DNA of 64,000 nucleotides, from positions 1,848,501-1,912,500 of the forward strand of contig NZ_CP110128.1 of assembly GCF_028471945.1 (NCBI RefSeq). Reading direction: 5' to 3'. The DNA is from Pseudomonas sp. WJP1. Lineage in GTDB: Bacteria; Pseudomonadota; Gammaproteobacteria; Pseudomonadales; Pseudomonadaceae. The translations under genes were made by a program, and so were the position numbers. The stretch's first letter is position 1, and each line of letters begins with the position of its first letter. Below, piece after piece: positions 38,045 through 47,477 of this stretch. The notes below the pieces were generated by a model. The model ran no database searches, was not told the DNA's origin, and saw nothing but the letters and a program-made list of their open reading frames with translations.

Positions 38045-39121
38045 GTGAAAATTCTAGTAACCGGCGGCGCCGGATTTATCGGCTCGGCAGTCATCCGTCA
38101 TATCATCTCCAACACTACCGACTCTGTCGTTAACGTCGATAAGCTTACTTACGCGGGTAACCTTGAGTCATTGGCTGAAGTTAGCCAGAACTCGCGTTAC
38201 GTGTTCGAGCGCGTCGACATCTGCGACCGTGATCAGGTCGACCGTGTTCTGCGTGAACACCAACCGGATGCGATCATGCACCTGGCCGCAGAGTCCCACG
38301 TTGATCGCTCGATCTCTGGCCCGTCTGAATTCATCCAGACCAACATCATCGGCACTTACACCCTCTTGGAAGCTGCGCGCCACTATTGGGCAGCGCTGGA
38401 TGATGCGCGTAAAGCCAACTTCCGCTTTCACCATATTTCGACTGACGAAGTTTACGGAGACCTCGAAGGTCCGGAAGACCTCTTCACCGAAACCACACCG
38501 TATCAGCCAAGTTCGCCATACTCCGCCAGCAAGGCCAGTTCCGATCACCTGGTTCGCGCCTGGAGCCGCACCTACGGCTTGCCGACCCTGGTCACCAACT
38601 GCTCCAACAACTACGGTCCGTGCCACTTCCCTGAGAAACTGATCCCACTGATCATTCTCAATGCACTGGAAGGCAAGCCGCTGCCGGTCTACGGCAAAGG
38701 CAATCAGGTCCGCGATTGGCTCTACGTCGAAGACCACGCCCGCGCGCTGTACAAAGTTGTGACCGAAGGAGTTGTTGGCGAGACGTACAACATCGGTGGC
38801 CATAACGAAAAGCAAAACATCGAAGTGGTGCATACCCTGTGCGCACTGCTCGACGAACTGCGTCCCGATTCTGCTCACCGTCCACATGCCAGCCTGATCA
38901 CTTACGTTCAGGACCGCCCGGGTCACGATCAGCGTTACGCAATCGATGCCAGCAAAATTCAGCGTGAACTGGGTTGGACGCCGGAAGAAACGTTTGAAAC
39001 CGGCATCCGCAAAACGGTCGAGTGGTACCTCAACAACACTGAATGGGTGGCTCACGTGAAGAGTGGAAGCTACCAGCAGTGGATCGATCAGAACTACGCA
39101 GATCGTTCGAACAAAGCATGA
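38045..39121 (+). CDS. rfbB: dTDP-glucose 4,6-dehydratase
   Basis: A 358-residue extended SDR that makes dTDP-4-keto-6-deoxyglucose, the branch point for dTDP-rhamnose and dTDP-amino sugars. NAD motif [11 protein letters not shown], catalytic block [11 protein letters not shown], and [10 protein letters not shown] with the Tyr/Lys pair are all present. A GTG at 38045 begins [10 protein letters not shown]. It overlaps rmlD by four bases (ATGA). The product can feed both RmlD here and the ketoisomerase/aminotransferase pair at 54-57 kb. Confidence 0.96.
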   Translation: MKILVTGGAGFIGSAVIRHIISNTTDSVVNVDKLTYAGNLESLAEVSQNSRYVFERVDICDRDQVDRVLREHQPDAIMHLAAESHVDRSISGPSEFIQTNIIGTYTLLEAARHYWAALDDARKANFRFHHISTDEVYGDLEGPEDLFTETTPYQPSSPYSASKASSDHLVRAWSRTYGLPTLVTNCSNNYGPCHFPEKLIPLIILNALEGKPLPVYGKGNQVRDWLYVEDHARALYKVVTEGVVGETYNIGGHNEKQNIEVVHTLCALLDELRPDSAHRPHASLITYVQDRPGHDQRYAIDASKIQRELGWTPEETFETGIRKTVEWYLNNTEWVAHVKSGSYQQWIDQNYADRSNKA

Positions 39122-40011
39122 AAATTCTTCTGCTAGGAAAAAACGGCCAGGTAGGCTGGGAGCTGCAGCGCTCCCTCGCACCACTGGGTGAGTTAATCGC
39201 CCTGGATCGCCATGCGGTCGATGGTTTGTGTGGCGACCTGTCCGATCTCGACGCTTTGCGCGCAACGATCCGTCAGGTCAAACCCGACATCATCGTCAAC
39301 GCTGCGGCCTACACTGCCGTCGATAAAGCCGAGTCCGAGACCGAGTTGGCCGACCGTGTGAACGGTCAGGCAAGCCAGGTCATGGCCGAAGAGGCCACGA
39401 CTCTGGGTGCCTGGCTGATTCACTACTCGACCGACTACGTCTTCAACGGCTTGGGCTCAACGCCGTGGCAAGAGTCAGATGCAGTCGCCCCGGTGAATCA
39501 TTACGGCGCCAGTAAACTGGCCGGTGAACAGGCGATTACCGCGTCGGGCTGCAAGCATCTGATCTTCCGCACCAGCTGGGTCTATGGCGCTCGCGGCAAC
39601 AACTTCGCCAAGATCATGCTGCGTCTGGCCAAAGATCGCGAAACCTTGAGCGTTATCGCCGACCAGATCGGAGCCCCGACGGGTGCAGACCTGATTGCTG
39701 ACGTCACCGCGCTGGCCATTCAGCAAGTTCTGCAGCGTCCCGAGCTGTCGGGCTTGTATCACTTGGCGGCCAGTGGCGAAGTGTCCTGGCACGGCTATGC
39801 TAGCCATGTGATCGGTTTCGCCCAAGACAGCGGCGAGCAGCTCGCCGTAACGGCGATCAATCCGATTGAAACGACGGCTTATCCAACGCCGGCGCGCCGC
39901 CCTCTGAATTCGCGTTTGAATACTCAGAAGCTACGTGACAACTTTTCTCTACACTTGCCGGATTGGCAAAGTGGTGTAACCCGAATGCTTAGGGAAGTTC
40001 TGAATAAATGA
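39118..40011 (+). CDS. rfbD: dTDP-4-dehydrorhamnose reductase
   Basis: A 297-residue SDR for the last step of dTDP-L-rhamnose synthesis. The cofactor motif is [11 protein letters not shown], and [10 protein letters not shown] holds Tyr/Lys. The ATG at 39118 overlaps the rmlB stop, and the gene's own stop overlaps rmlA (ATGA), so the three are tightly coupled. No rmlC (3,5-epimerase) is found in this window; the epimerase must come from another locus, or this reductase acts on a different keto sugar. Confidence 0.93.
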   Translation: MKILLLGKNGQVGWELQRSLAPLGELIALDRHAVDGLCGDLSDLDALRATIRQVKPDIIVNAAAYTAVDKAESETELADRVNGQASQVMAEEATTLGAWLIHYSTDYVFNGLGSTPWQESDAVAPVNHYGASKLAGEQAITASGCKHLIFRTSWVYGARGNNFAKIMLRLAKDRETLSVIADQIGAPTGADLIADVTALAIQQVLQRPELSGLYHLAASGEVSWHGYASHVIGFAQDSGEQLAVTAINPIETTAYPTPARRPLNSRLNTQKLRDNFSLHLPDWQSGVTRMLREVLNK

Positions 40012-40898
40012 GCACGACAAATCGTAAAGGCATCATCCTCGCTGGCGGCTCGGGCACGCGTCTGCATCCGTTGACCCTCGGCGTGTCCAAACAGATGCTG
40101 CCGATCTACGACAAGCCGATGATCTTCTATCCGCTGTCGGTATTGATGCTTGCGGGCATGCGTGAAGTCCTTATTATCTCCACGCCTGAAGACTTGCCGT
40201 GTTTCCGCAAGTTGTTGGGTGACGGAAGCCTGTACGGCATCAAGCTGACCTACGCCGAACAACCTAGTCCGGATGGTCTGGCACAAGCCTTCATCATCGG
40301 AGAAGAGTTCATCGGCGAAGATCCTTGCTGCCTGATCCTGGGCGACAACATCTTTTACGGTCAGCACTTCTCGGATAACCTGCGCTCCGCCAGCTCTCAA
40401 CAACATGGCGCTACCGTATTCGGCTACCACGTCTCCGATCCGGAGCGCTTCGGTGTTGTCGAGTTCGACAAAACCGGTCGCGCTCTTAGCATTGAAGAGA
40501 AACCGCTGAAGCCAAAATCCAACTATGCGGTGACCGGCTTGTACTTCTATGACAACGATGTTGTCGAGATCGCCAAGAGCATCAAGCCGTCCGAGCGTGG
40601 CGAACTGGAAATCACCGATGTTAACCGTGCGTACCTGGAGCGTAAGACACTCAATGTCGAAATGCTGGGCCGTGGCTTTGCCTGGCTCGATACCGGTACC
40701 CATGATTCGTTGCTGGAAGCCAGTCACTTCGTGCACACCATCGAACAGCGCCAAGGCCTGAAAGTGGCTTGCCTGGAAGAGATTGCCTATCACAACGGTT
40801 GGATTACTGCCGAGCAGTTGGGTGCTCAAGCCGACGCCCTGAAGAAGACCGGCTACGGTCAGTACCTGCAAAAGCTGCTGGACTCGCCTTCCCACTGA
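40008..40898 (+). CDS. rfbA: Glucose-1-phosphate thymidylyltransferase
   Basis: A 296-residue nucleotidyltransferase that makes dTDP-glucose. [20 protein letters not shown] is the nucleotide-binding signature, and [13 protein letters not shown] and [20 protein letters not shown] (partly quoted) match RmlA closely. It is allosterically inhibited by dTDP-rhamnose in related enzymes. The start overlaps the rmlD stop. A 56-bp gap separates it from the next glycosyltransferase gene. Confidence 0.96.
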   Translation: MSTTNRKGIILAGGSGTRLHPLTLGVSKQMLPIYDKPMIFYPLSVLMLAGMREVLIISTPEDLPCFRKLLGDGSLYGIKLTYAEQPSPDGLAQAFIIGEEFIGEDPCCLILGDNIFYGQHFSDNLRSASSQQHGATVFGYHVSDPERFGVVEFDKTGRALSIEEKPLKPKSNYAVTGLYFYDNDVVEIAKSIKPSERGELEITDVNRAYLERKTLNVEMLGRGFAWLDTGTHDSLLEASHFVHTIEQRQGLKVACLEEIAYHNGWITAEQLGAQADALKKTGYGQYLQKLLDSPSH

Positions 40899-40954
40899 TT
40901 CGAGCGCTCAATTCGTTCGAACAGTAGCGTCTAACCGGTGCAAGCAGGAATGGC

Positions 40955-41878
40955 ATGCCAGTAAAACATCCCAAGGTTGCGGTTTTGCTGGCTGCCTACA
41001 ATGGCATGCAGTGGATCGAGGAGCAGTTGACCTCGATCCTCGGTCAGTCAACTGTCGACGTAACCGTTTACATCAGTATCGACCCCTCGACTGACGGTAC
41101 CGAAGCTTGGTGTGCTGCTTATGCTGCCAAACACCCCGAAGTTCTGGTCTTACCAGCTGCCGGCAGCTTTGGTGGCGCATCTCGCAACTTCTTTCGACTC
41201 ATCCGCGATGTCGACTTTGAAGGTTACGACTTCGTTGCCTTTGCCGATCAGGATGACGTCTGGCATACGGATAAGCTTCAGCGTGCTGCCCATGTCATTC
41301 AAACCCGTCAGGTCGACGCCTACTCCAGTAACGTCACGGCTTTTTGGCCAGATGGTAAAACCCATTTGCTAGACAAGGCACAGCCCCAGGTTGAATGGGA
41401 TTTCTTGTTCGAAGCTGCGGGGCCTGGCTGTACTTATGTAATGAGCAAAAGCCTCGCAGAGTCGCTAAAGACTTCGATGCTCGGTAATTGGCAGCTATTA
41501 CAAAATGTAAGCTTGCACGACTGGTATTGCTATGCTTTTGCCCGATGCCATGGTTTTCGATGGTATATCGATCCGATACCGTCGATGGAGTATCGCCAGC
41601 ACGAACGCAATCAGGTTGGTGCCAATACAGGCTTAAGCCCACTGATATCCCGTTATAAAACCATTCATGCTGGCTGGTGGTTCAATCAGGTTCAGTTGAT
41701 TGCGCGGTTGGTGGGGCAGGGTAACGAGCCTTTCGTCCGAGCCTGGCTACCGTTGGGGCGTCGTCAACTGATGAAACTGTCGTTCAGTGCCAGCAAGTGT
41801 CGACGACGTGCGCGTGACAAAGTGTTCTTTTTTTGTATTTGCTGGGCCACCGCATTGATAGGGAAAAGAGCTAAATGA
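40955..41878 (+). CDS. GT2 glycosyltransferase, rhamnosyltransferase-like
   Basis: A 307-residue GT-A fold enzyme. VAVLLAAYNGMQWIEEQL is the N-terminal nucleotide-sugar site, and FADQDDVWHTDK carries the DxD-type metal motif. This form (ADQDDVW) is common in dTDP-rhamnose transferases, and the rmlBDA genes lie just upstream, so rhamnose transfer to the O-unit is likely but unproven. AGGA five bases before the ATG supports the start. The stop overlaps the next gene (ATGA). Confidence 0.85.
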   Translation: MPVKHPKVAVLLAAYNGMQWIEEQLTSILGQSTVDVTVYISIDPSTDGTEAWCAAYAAKHPEVLVLPAAGSFGGASRNFFRLIRDVDFEGYDFVAFADQDDVWHTDKLQRAAHVIQTRQVDAYSSNVTAFWPDGKTHLLDKAQPQVEWDFLFEAAGPGCTYVMSKSLAESLKTSMLGNWQLLQNVSLHDWYCYAFARCHGFRWYIDPIPSMEYRQHERNQVGANTGLSPLISRYKTIHAGWWFNQVQLIARLVGQGNEPFVRAWLPLGRRQLMKLSFSASKCRRRARDKVFFFCICWATALIGKRAK

Positions 41879-42837
41879 CAGCCCCAAAGGTATTGGTGAC
41901 AGGGGCAAGTGGGTTAGTGGGTGAGGCGTTGGTGTTTCGGCTTCTGGTAGACAAGACTTTTGCTGTCATTGCCGCTGCTCGAGGTGCCACGCGATTGCAC
42001 GGCCTCTGCCCGGTAGAGCCTTTTGACTTGACTCAACCCCTGCTTTTGCCCTCCCTGGGCGCTGCGCAAGTCGTCGTTCATTCCGCTGCCCGGGTGCATG
42101 TAATAAATGACAGCGCTGTAGATCCCCTGACAGAGTTTCGTAAGGTCAACGTGGAAGGCACCCTCCGGCTGGCGCAGCGTGCAGCTGAATCAGGGGTCAA
42201 ACGCTTCATCTTCATCAGTTCGATCAAGGTGAATGGCGAATGTACCCTGCCGGGCAAGCCGTTCACAGCCGATGATTGCCCGAATCCGGTGGGCCCGTAT
42301 GGCGTGTCCAAGCACGAAGCAGAAGAAGCATTAAAGCAACTGGGACGTGACACCGGCATGGAGGTCGTCATTATCCGCCCACCGCTGGTCTATGGGCCCG
42401 GTGTGAAAGCCAACTTCCTGAGTATGCTGAGTTGGCTCAAAAAAGGCATTCCATTGCCGCTGGGAGCGATTCACAACCAGCGAAGCCTGGTAGCGATCGA
42501 AAACCTGGTAAGCCTTATCGTCACCTGTATTGATCACCCCGCCGCGGCCAATCAGACTTTTCTGGTTAGCGATGGCGAAGACTTATCCACGACTCAACTG
42601 TTGCGTCGCCTGTCCAGGGCGCTAGGAAAGCCTGCCCGACTTCTGCCACTTCCTGAGTGGCTATTGATGCTTGCAGCCTCGATATTGGGTAAGCAGGCCG
42701 TCGCTCAGCGCCTGTGCGGATCGCTGCAGGTTGATATCAGCAAAAATCGTGAGTTACTGGGGTGGACGCCACCCATCAACATGGACAAAGCCATGCTTCA
42801 GACCGTTGGTTATTATCAGGAAAGACAACCGAAATGA
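41875..42837 (+). CDS. NAD-dependent epimerase/4-ketoreductase, WbpV/WbpK-like
   Basis: A 320-residue extended SDR. VTGASGLVGEALVFRLL is the Rossmann motif; YGVSKHEAEEAL holds the catalytic Tyr and Lys; SSIKVNGE is the Ser block. Proteins of this kind directly before wbpL reduce UDP-4-keto-6-deoxy-HexNAc to UDP-FucNAc or UDP-QuiNAc, the sugar WbpL then attaches to undecaprenyl phosphate. The WbpM dehydratase that would make its substrate is not in the window. Four-base overlaps on both sides show tight coupling. Confidence 0.82.
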   Translation: MTAPKVLVTGASGLVGEALVFRLLVDKTFAVIAAARGATRLHGLCPVEPFDLTQPLLLPSLGAAQVVVHSAARVHVINDSAVDPLTEFRKVNVEGTLRLAQRAAESGVKRFIFISSIKVNGECTLPGKPFTADDCPNPVGPYGVSKHEAEEALKQLGRDTGMEVVIIRPPLVYGPGVKANFLSMLSWLKKGIPLPLGAIHNQRSLVAIENLVSLIVTCIDHPAAANQTFLVSDGEDLSTTQLLRRLSRALGKPARLLPLPEWLLMLAASILGKQAVAQRLCGSLQVDISKNRELLGWTPPINMDKAMLQTVGYYQERQPK

Positions 42838-43853
42838 CTGTTTGGTGGCTGCTACTCGCGGTAATCGTTGCTTCCTGGGGGCTGACGCTCGTCTTGCGGC
42901 GTTATGCCTTGGCCAAAAGCTTAATAGACATCCCCAACGAGCGAAGTTCCCACTCGGTACCAACGCCGCGTGGAGGCGGGGTGGCTATTGTTGGGTCATT
43001 TCTCCTGGCGCTGCCCGCCCTCGTTGCGTTGGACCTACTGAGCCCTGCAGCTCTTTGTGGGTTGTTTGGCTCAGGCTTGCTCGTCGCTGTGATAGGGTTC
43101 GCCGATGACCATGGGCATATTGCCGCCAGATGGCGTCTGCTCGGGCATTTCATTGCTGCGGCATGGGTGCTGTACTGGTTGAACGGCCTTCCTCCGATCG
43201 AACTCTTCGGCGTCACCGTTGACCTGGGATGGTTCGGTGACGCCCTGGCGTTGGTGTATCTGGTCTGGATGCTCAACCTCTATAACTTCATGGACGGGAT
43301 TGACGGGTTGGCCAGCGCTGAAGCTATTAGCGTGTGTCTCGGTATTTGCCTGGTTTATTGGTTTGCAGGATTCCCGGAGCTTGTATGGGTGCCTCTGTTA
43401 TTAGCGTCAGCGGTAGCTGGCTTTCTTTTTTGGAACTTCCCCCCCGCCCGTATTTTTATGGGGGACGCCGGTAGCGGCTTCTTGGGGGTCGTACTGGGCG
43501 CGCTCGCAATACATGCGACATGGACGGCACCGCAGTTGCTTTGGAGTTGGCTGATTCTACTGGGCGTATTTATCGTCGATTCGACGTGGACCCTAATTAT
43601 GCGGTTGATTAGGGGCGATAAAATATATCAGGCTCATCGTAGTCATGCTTATCAGCAGGCCTCGAGATTTTTTAAAGGCCATAGAATCATCACCGTATCC
43701 ATCGTCGCCATAAATGTCGGATGGCTGCTACCGCTGGCTATGTGGGTGGGAGCGGGTGGTTCTTGGTTGATTGGTGTAATTGTGGCGTATGCACCGCTAT
43801 GCTGGGTTGCTTGGAGGTTCGGTGCAGGAAAGGCAGAGTGTGAAGAGCTGTAA
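42834..43853 (+). CDS. wbpL: Initiating glycosyl-phosphate transferase WbpL (GT4/WecA-type)
   Basis: A 339-residue polytopic membrane enzyme (about ten helices) that moves a HexNAc-1-phosphate from UDP to undecaprenyl phosphate, starting O-antigen assembly. Family motifs are PRGGGVAIVG, FADDHGHI (Mg-binding DD), NLYNFMDGIDGLA, FMGDAGSGFLG and HRSHAYQQAS (HxH). The ATG at 42834 overlaps the previous stop; the longer frame lies inside that gene. This is the last intact gene before degenerate DNA. Confidence 0.92.
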   Translation: MTVWWLLLAVIVASWGLTLVLRRYALAKSLIDIPNERSSHSVPTPRGGGVAIVGSFLLALPALVALDLLSPAALCGLFGSGLLVAVIGFADDHGHIAARWRLLGHFIAAAWVLYWLNGLPPIELFGVTVDLGWFGDALALVYLVWMLNLYNFMDGIDGLASAEAISVCLGICLVYWFAGFPELVWVPLLLASAVAGFLFWNFPPARIFMGDAGSGFLGVVLGALAIHATWTAPQLLWSWLILLGVFIVDSTWTLIMRLIRGDKIYQAHRSHAYQQASRFFKGHRIITVSIVAINVGWLLPLAMWVGAGGSWLIGVIVAYAPLCWVAWRFGAGKAECEEL

Positions 43854-43948
43854 AGACGCCGGTCGAATTCAAGTATTGATCGGGTCATAGTCGCAGTTGC
43901 TACCTATAAAGGTCGCAGCGAATCTTCGAGGTGACTTTTGGAGGGATC

Positions 43949-44161
43949 TTACTCGGTGTCGGGAGTCGGTGTTTCAGGCGCGCAGTGAAGGCACCTGGTT
44001 ACTGGCTTGGCAGTTGCTCTCAATGCATTAATCTCTGCTCGCAACTCCTTGATGACGCCCATCAGTTCGGTGCTCAACTCGATTGGCTCAAGCTGCTGAA
44101 TGATCGGTTACCTTCAGCGTCGCCCCGTCCTATTCGCCGTTGACTGTCAGAGGGTTCACCT
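43949..44161 (-). pseudogene. Decayed protein-like tract of unknown family
   Basis: On the minus strand the frame ending at 43949 reads LSTELMGVIKELRAEINALR before a proline-rich end with a CLHC pair. Upstream a neighbouring frame reads GATLKVTDHSA, joined by an apparent one- or two-base frameshift and containing in-frame stops (VNPLTVNGE then a stop). This could be the relic of a gene, but no family is recognised and chance cannot be ruled out. Confidence 0.25.
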
Positions 44162-44201
44162 CTTGAACTTCTCAGTCGGGACCCTGATTTTCGGCTTCCG
44201 T

Positions 44202-44249
44202 GAACCCATTGATGGCCTGGCTGCGCTGGTTAAACTGGATATCAAGGCA
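44202..44249 (+). pseudogene. IS66 tnpB (Orf2) fragment
   Basis: The plus-strand translation EPIDGLAALVKLDIK closely matches the conserved SIDGLAALVELDIKV of IS66-family TnpB. The flanks do not continue the match, so only a scrap remains. It pairs with a tnpC remnant at 53.3 kb in the same orientation. Confidence 0.45.
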
Positions 44250-44338
44250 GGCTCGGTCAATCGCCAGTTGTTGCGTCATGTGCAGGAGGTAAGCTTCGAT
44301 GAGGTGTAGCAGCTTGATTGCGCGGGAGGCACCCTTCA

Positions 44339-44352
44339 GGGGGGGGGGGGGG
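44339..44352. repeat. Homopolymer of 14 G
   Basis: Fourteen consecutive G residues in non-coding DNA, 373 bp before the HAD-UbiA start. Tracts of this length are slippage-prone and rare; an assembly error in the count is possible. Confidence 0.9.
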
Positions 44353-44724
44353 TCAGGATGTTACAGTGGACCGCGCGCACGGATCGGCGTGGCGCGGTGA
44401 CTAGCATCCCTCACAGCAGGTTGCCAGTAGAGGATAGCCATTCACCTAGTCGTAACCCTTCAGCGCGGTTGTTTGTCCCGCTCCTCCCAGAGCCCTAAAA
44501 AACCGGGTTGATCAGCTGAGATATGGGTTGCGCTATGACTCGGTGATCAAAGCATGTCCTGTGAGTCAATCTCTTAGCTTTTTTCCGTGAAGAAATGTGC
44601 CATCCGTGGTAGTTTTGCGCGCCAATGAAAGCCAGCAGGCCTTTTAGTAGCCTTTGCTAGGGGGTCCCGTTGCTTTCCTGAGTTTTTTTTGTTGTGGAGT
44701 ACCTCATGTCAGGGAAGAGTTCTT

Positions 44725-46167
44725 GTGACTGTTAATATTGCACCTGCCGTTCTTCCGCTAATTGTCGATCTCGATGGTACCCTGCTGCGCTCCGATATGT
44801 TGCTGGAGACAGGTATGGCTTTTGTTCGGCATAAGCCATTGAGCCTGTTTAAAGTCTTTAGTTGGTTGAGCAAAGGCAAGGCGGCTTTAAAGGAAGGGCT
44901 CGCCCATGCCCACCATATTGATGTCAGCGTCTTGCCTTTCGATCCTGCGGTCATTGAACTGATTGAAGTCGAGCGACGTAATGGTCGGCCCGTAGTGCTA
45001 GCGACAGCCAGTCATTACAGCCTGGCCGAACGCATTGCAGAGCACCTCCAGTTATTTGACCAGGTATTGGCTTCTGATGCTAAACGCAACCTGTCCGCTC
45101 ATCACAAGCGGGACTTGCTGGTCGAGCTATACGGTGAGGGCGGCTTCGACTACGTTGGAAACTCCCGTGATGACCTTCTCGTGTGGGCGGCAGCCCGGCA
45201 AGCCTATGTCGTCAACCCGGAGCGTGGAGTTGAAAGCCGTGCTCGGGCGCAGGGCAATGTCCAACAAGTAATTCGTTCCACCCCATCCGGGCTGAAGGAC
45301 TGGTTGAAGGCATTGCGGCTGCACCAGTGGATGAAGAATGCGCTGATTTTCGTACCTCTAATGGCGGCACACCAGCTGACCAACCCCATGCTGCTATGGC
45401 AGGGAGTGTTGGCCTTTGTGTTTTTTGGGCTATGCGCCTCCAGCGTCTATTTGCTCAATGACTTGTTGGATCTCGCCGATGACCGGCATCATCGCTCCAA
45501 ACGGCATCGCCCTTTTGCTGCTGGACGATTGTCGATCAAGTCCGGGTTACTGCTCTTTCCCGTGCTATTGGTTGGGGCTTTTTCCGGTGCAGCATGGCTT
45601 CTACCTTGGGAGTTTTCTGGAGCACTGATTGCCTACTACATATTAACTCTCGCCTATTCGCTGTCATTGAAACGACAGATGGCTATCGACGTGATCGCCC
45701 TGGCTGCGCTTTATACCCTGCGCATCATCGCTGGTGCGGCAGCATTCGGGTTGGAACTGACCTTCTGGATCCTGGCGTTCTCAATGTTCATGTTCCTTAG
45801 CCTTGCACTGGTTAAGCGCTACGCAGAACTGCGCGAAGCAAGGCGCAAGGGCGATACCGGTAAAACTCGTGGGCGTGGCTACTATCCAGCCGACCTGGAA
45901 ATGATTTCCTCTCTGGGCGCATCTTCCGGTTATCTGGCAGTAATGGTATTGGCTCTGTATATCCATGATCAAGCTACAACCGGGCTTTATGCCCACCCGC
46001 AAGTGATTTGGCTGGCCTGCCCGCTGCTTTTATACTGGATTACTCGAGTGTGGATGCTCACCCATCGCGGGCAAATGCATGACGACCCGGTAGTGTTCGC
46101 CATCCGCGACCGCAGCAGTCTAGTCGTTGGCGCATTGTTTGGGCTGGTGTTCTGGGTGGCAACATGA
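44725..46167 (+). CDS. HAD phosphatase fused to UbiA-type prenyl phosphoribosyltransferase
   Basis: A 480-residue fusion. Residues 1-190 are a HAD domain (VDLDGTLLRSD with Asp15/Asp17, ATASHYSLAERI, YVGNSRDDLLVW). The rest is a polytopic UbiA domain with LRLHQWMKNALIF and the diphosphate/metal motif NDLLDLADDRHHRSKRHRP. In mycobacteria UbiA (Rv3806c) makes decaprenyl-phosphoryl-5-phosphoribose, which a phosphatase then dephosphorylates. This protein could do both steps with undecaprenyl phosphate. A GTG at 44725 after AGGGAAGAG is taken as the start. Its stop overlaps the DprE1-like gene. Confidence 0.85.
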   Translation: MTVNIAPAVLPLIVDLDGTLLRSDMLLETGMAFVRHKPLSLFKVFSWLSKGKAALKEGLAHAHHIDVSVLPFDPAVIELIEVERRNGRPVVLATASHYSLAERIAEHLQLFDQVLASDAKRNLSAHHKRDLLVELYGEGGFDYVGNSRDDLLVWAAARQAYVVNPERGVESRARAQGNVQQVIRSTPSGLKDWLKALRLHQWMKNALIFVPLMAAHQLTNPMLLWQGVLAFVFFGLCASSVYLLNDLLDLADDRHHRSKRHRPFAAGRLSIKSGLLLFPVLLVGAFSGAAWLLPWEFSGALIAYYILTLAYSLSLKRQMAIDVIALAALYTLRIIAGAAAFGLELTFWILAFSMFMFLSLALVKRYAELREARRKGDTGKTRGRGYYPADLEMISSLGASSGYLAVMVLALYIHDQATTGLYAHPQVIWLACPLLLYWITRVWMLTHRGQMHDDPVVFAIRDRSSLVVGALFGLVFWVAT

Positions 46168-47477
46168 GCAGTCCGCTGTACTCTTGGGGATGCTATCCCC
46201 ATACCCCGCAGACTGCACACGCTTGTAGCTGGCGTAGCGAAGTCGCGGCTCTGCGCGATGGTGTGGTCGCAGCGCATGGGAGCACCCTGCCTTATGGTAA
46301 CGGACGTAGTTATGGAGACAGCTGCCTTGCCGCGAGCGATCAAGTGTTGCACATGCGAAGCCTGGATCGCTTCATCCAGGTTGATTGGCAGCAGGGTACC
46401 GTGCAAGCAGAGGCCGGTGTAACTCTCGCCGAGATCCTGGCGATTGCCGTCCCGCAGGGCTGGTTCCTATCAGTCACACCGGGCACCCAGTTCGCCACCC
46501 TCGGCGGGGCCATCGCTAACGATGTCCATGGCAAGAACCATCACCTGCGTGGCACCTTTGGCAACCATGTGCGGCGCTTGGGTTTGTTGCGCCATAACGA
46601 AGAACCTCTGACCTGTTCCCCCACAGAACATACAGAGCTATACGCCGCTACCATCGGTGGCTTGGGCCTGACCGGTATTATTGCCTGGGCGGAAATTCAG
46701 CTGATCCCTATTCGTGCCAGCCAGATCGACAGTACTGTGGTGCGTTTCGATAACCTGGCTGAGTTCTTTAGCCTGTCCGCGGAGCTGGATCACCAGCATG
46801 AATACAGTGTCGCTTGGATCGACTGCTTGGCAAAAGGCACTCAAACCGGGCGCGGCGTATTCATCGTGGGTGACCACGCCCGTTATGGTTCACTGGAAGT
46901 GGACGAGCGAGCGAAGTTGAGCGTACCGCTGACGCCGCCGGTTTCTCTGATCAACAACCTGTCCTTGCGAGCGTTCAATGATATCTACTGGCGGGTACAT
47001 CCTGTCCAGAGCACACGAAAACGTGGCAGCTATGAGCCCTTCTTTTATCCGTTGGATCGCATCTTATATTGGAACCGTATCTATGGTCGCCGAGGTTTCC
47101 AGCAGTATCAATGCGTGATACCCGACGCAGTGGCTGAGGCAGTCATGCGCGAATTGCTGGGAGCCATTGCCGATTCTGGCCAAGGCTCGTTTCTTGCCGT
47201 GCTCAAACGCTGTGGCAACATCGCCTCGCCAGGTCTGCTGTCCTTCCCTCTCCCCGGCACCTCCCTGGCCTTGGACTTCCCGCAGAAGGCTGACCTGGTG
47301 CGACTATTTGCAAGGTTGGATGCCATCGTTCGCGAGGGTGGTGGCCGCCTGTATCCGGCCAAGGATGCCCACATGAGCGGCGACGATTTCCGACAAGCTT
47401 ACCCCGCCTGGGAACGACTGGAAGCACTGCGTGATCCCTCTCTGAACTCCCACTTCTGGAAACGAGTTACCGCATGA
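46164..47477 (+). CDS. DprE1-like FAD oxidase (polyprenyl-phosphoryl-ribose 2'-oxidase)
   Basis: A 437-residue FAD-linked oxidoreductase. The FAD domain has LPYGNGRSYGDSCLA and LGGAIANDVHGKNHH followed by GTFGNHV, nearly identical to M. tuberculosis DprE1. The C-terminal half aligns without gaps around GGRLYPAKDAH, where Lys400 corresponds to catalytic Lys418. The residue matching benzothiazinone-target Cys387 is Ala369 (SLALDF). It would oxidise the 2'-OH of polyprenyl-phosphoryl-ribose. Four-base overlaps with both neighbours suggest one translational unit with the DprE2-like gene. Confidence 0.85.
   Translation: MSSPLYSWGCYPHTPQTAHACSWRSEVAALRDGVVAAHGSTLPYGNGRSYGDSCLAASDQVLHMRSLDRFIQVDWQQGTVQAEAGVTLAEILAIAVPQGWFLSVTPGTQFATLGGAIANDVHGKNHHLRGTFGNHVRRLGLLRHNEEPLTCSPTEHTELYAATIGGLGLTGIIAWAEIQLIPIRASQIDSTVVRFDNLAEFFSLSAELDHQHEYSVAWIDCLAKGTQTGRGVFIVGDHARYGSLEVDERAKLSVPLTPPVSLINNLSLRAFNDIYWRVHPVQSTRKRGSYEPFFYPLDRILYWNRIYGRRGFQQYQCVIPDAVAEAVMRELLGAIADSGQGSFLAVLKRCGNIASPGLLSFPLPGTSLALDFPQKADLVRLFARLDAIVREGGGRLYPAKDAHMSGDDFRQAYPAWERLEALRDPSLNSHFWKRVTA

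Larger units (their letters stand above)
43854..44724. other. Degenerate intergenic region between wbpL and the arabinose block
   Basis: About 0.87 kb with no intact gene. It contains a decayed protein-like stretch on the minus strand (43949-44161), a 14-codon match to IS66 TnpB on the plus strand (44202-44249), a run of 14 G, and AT-richer DNA up to the start of the HAD-UbiA gene. It looks like a scar of past mobile-element activity. Confidence 0.55.
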
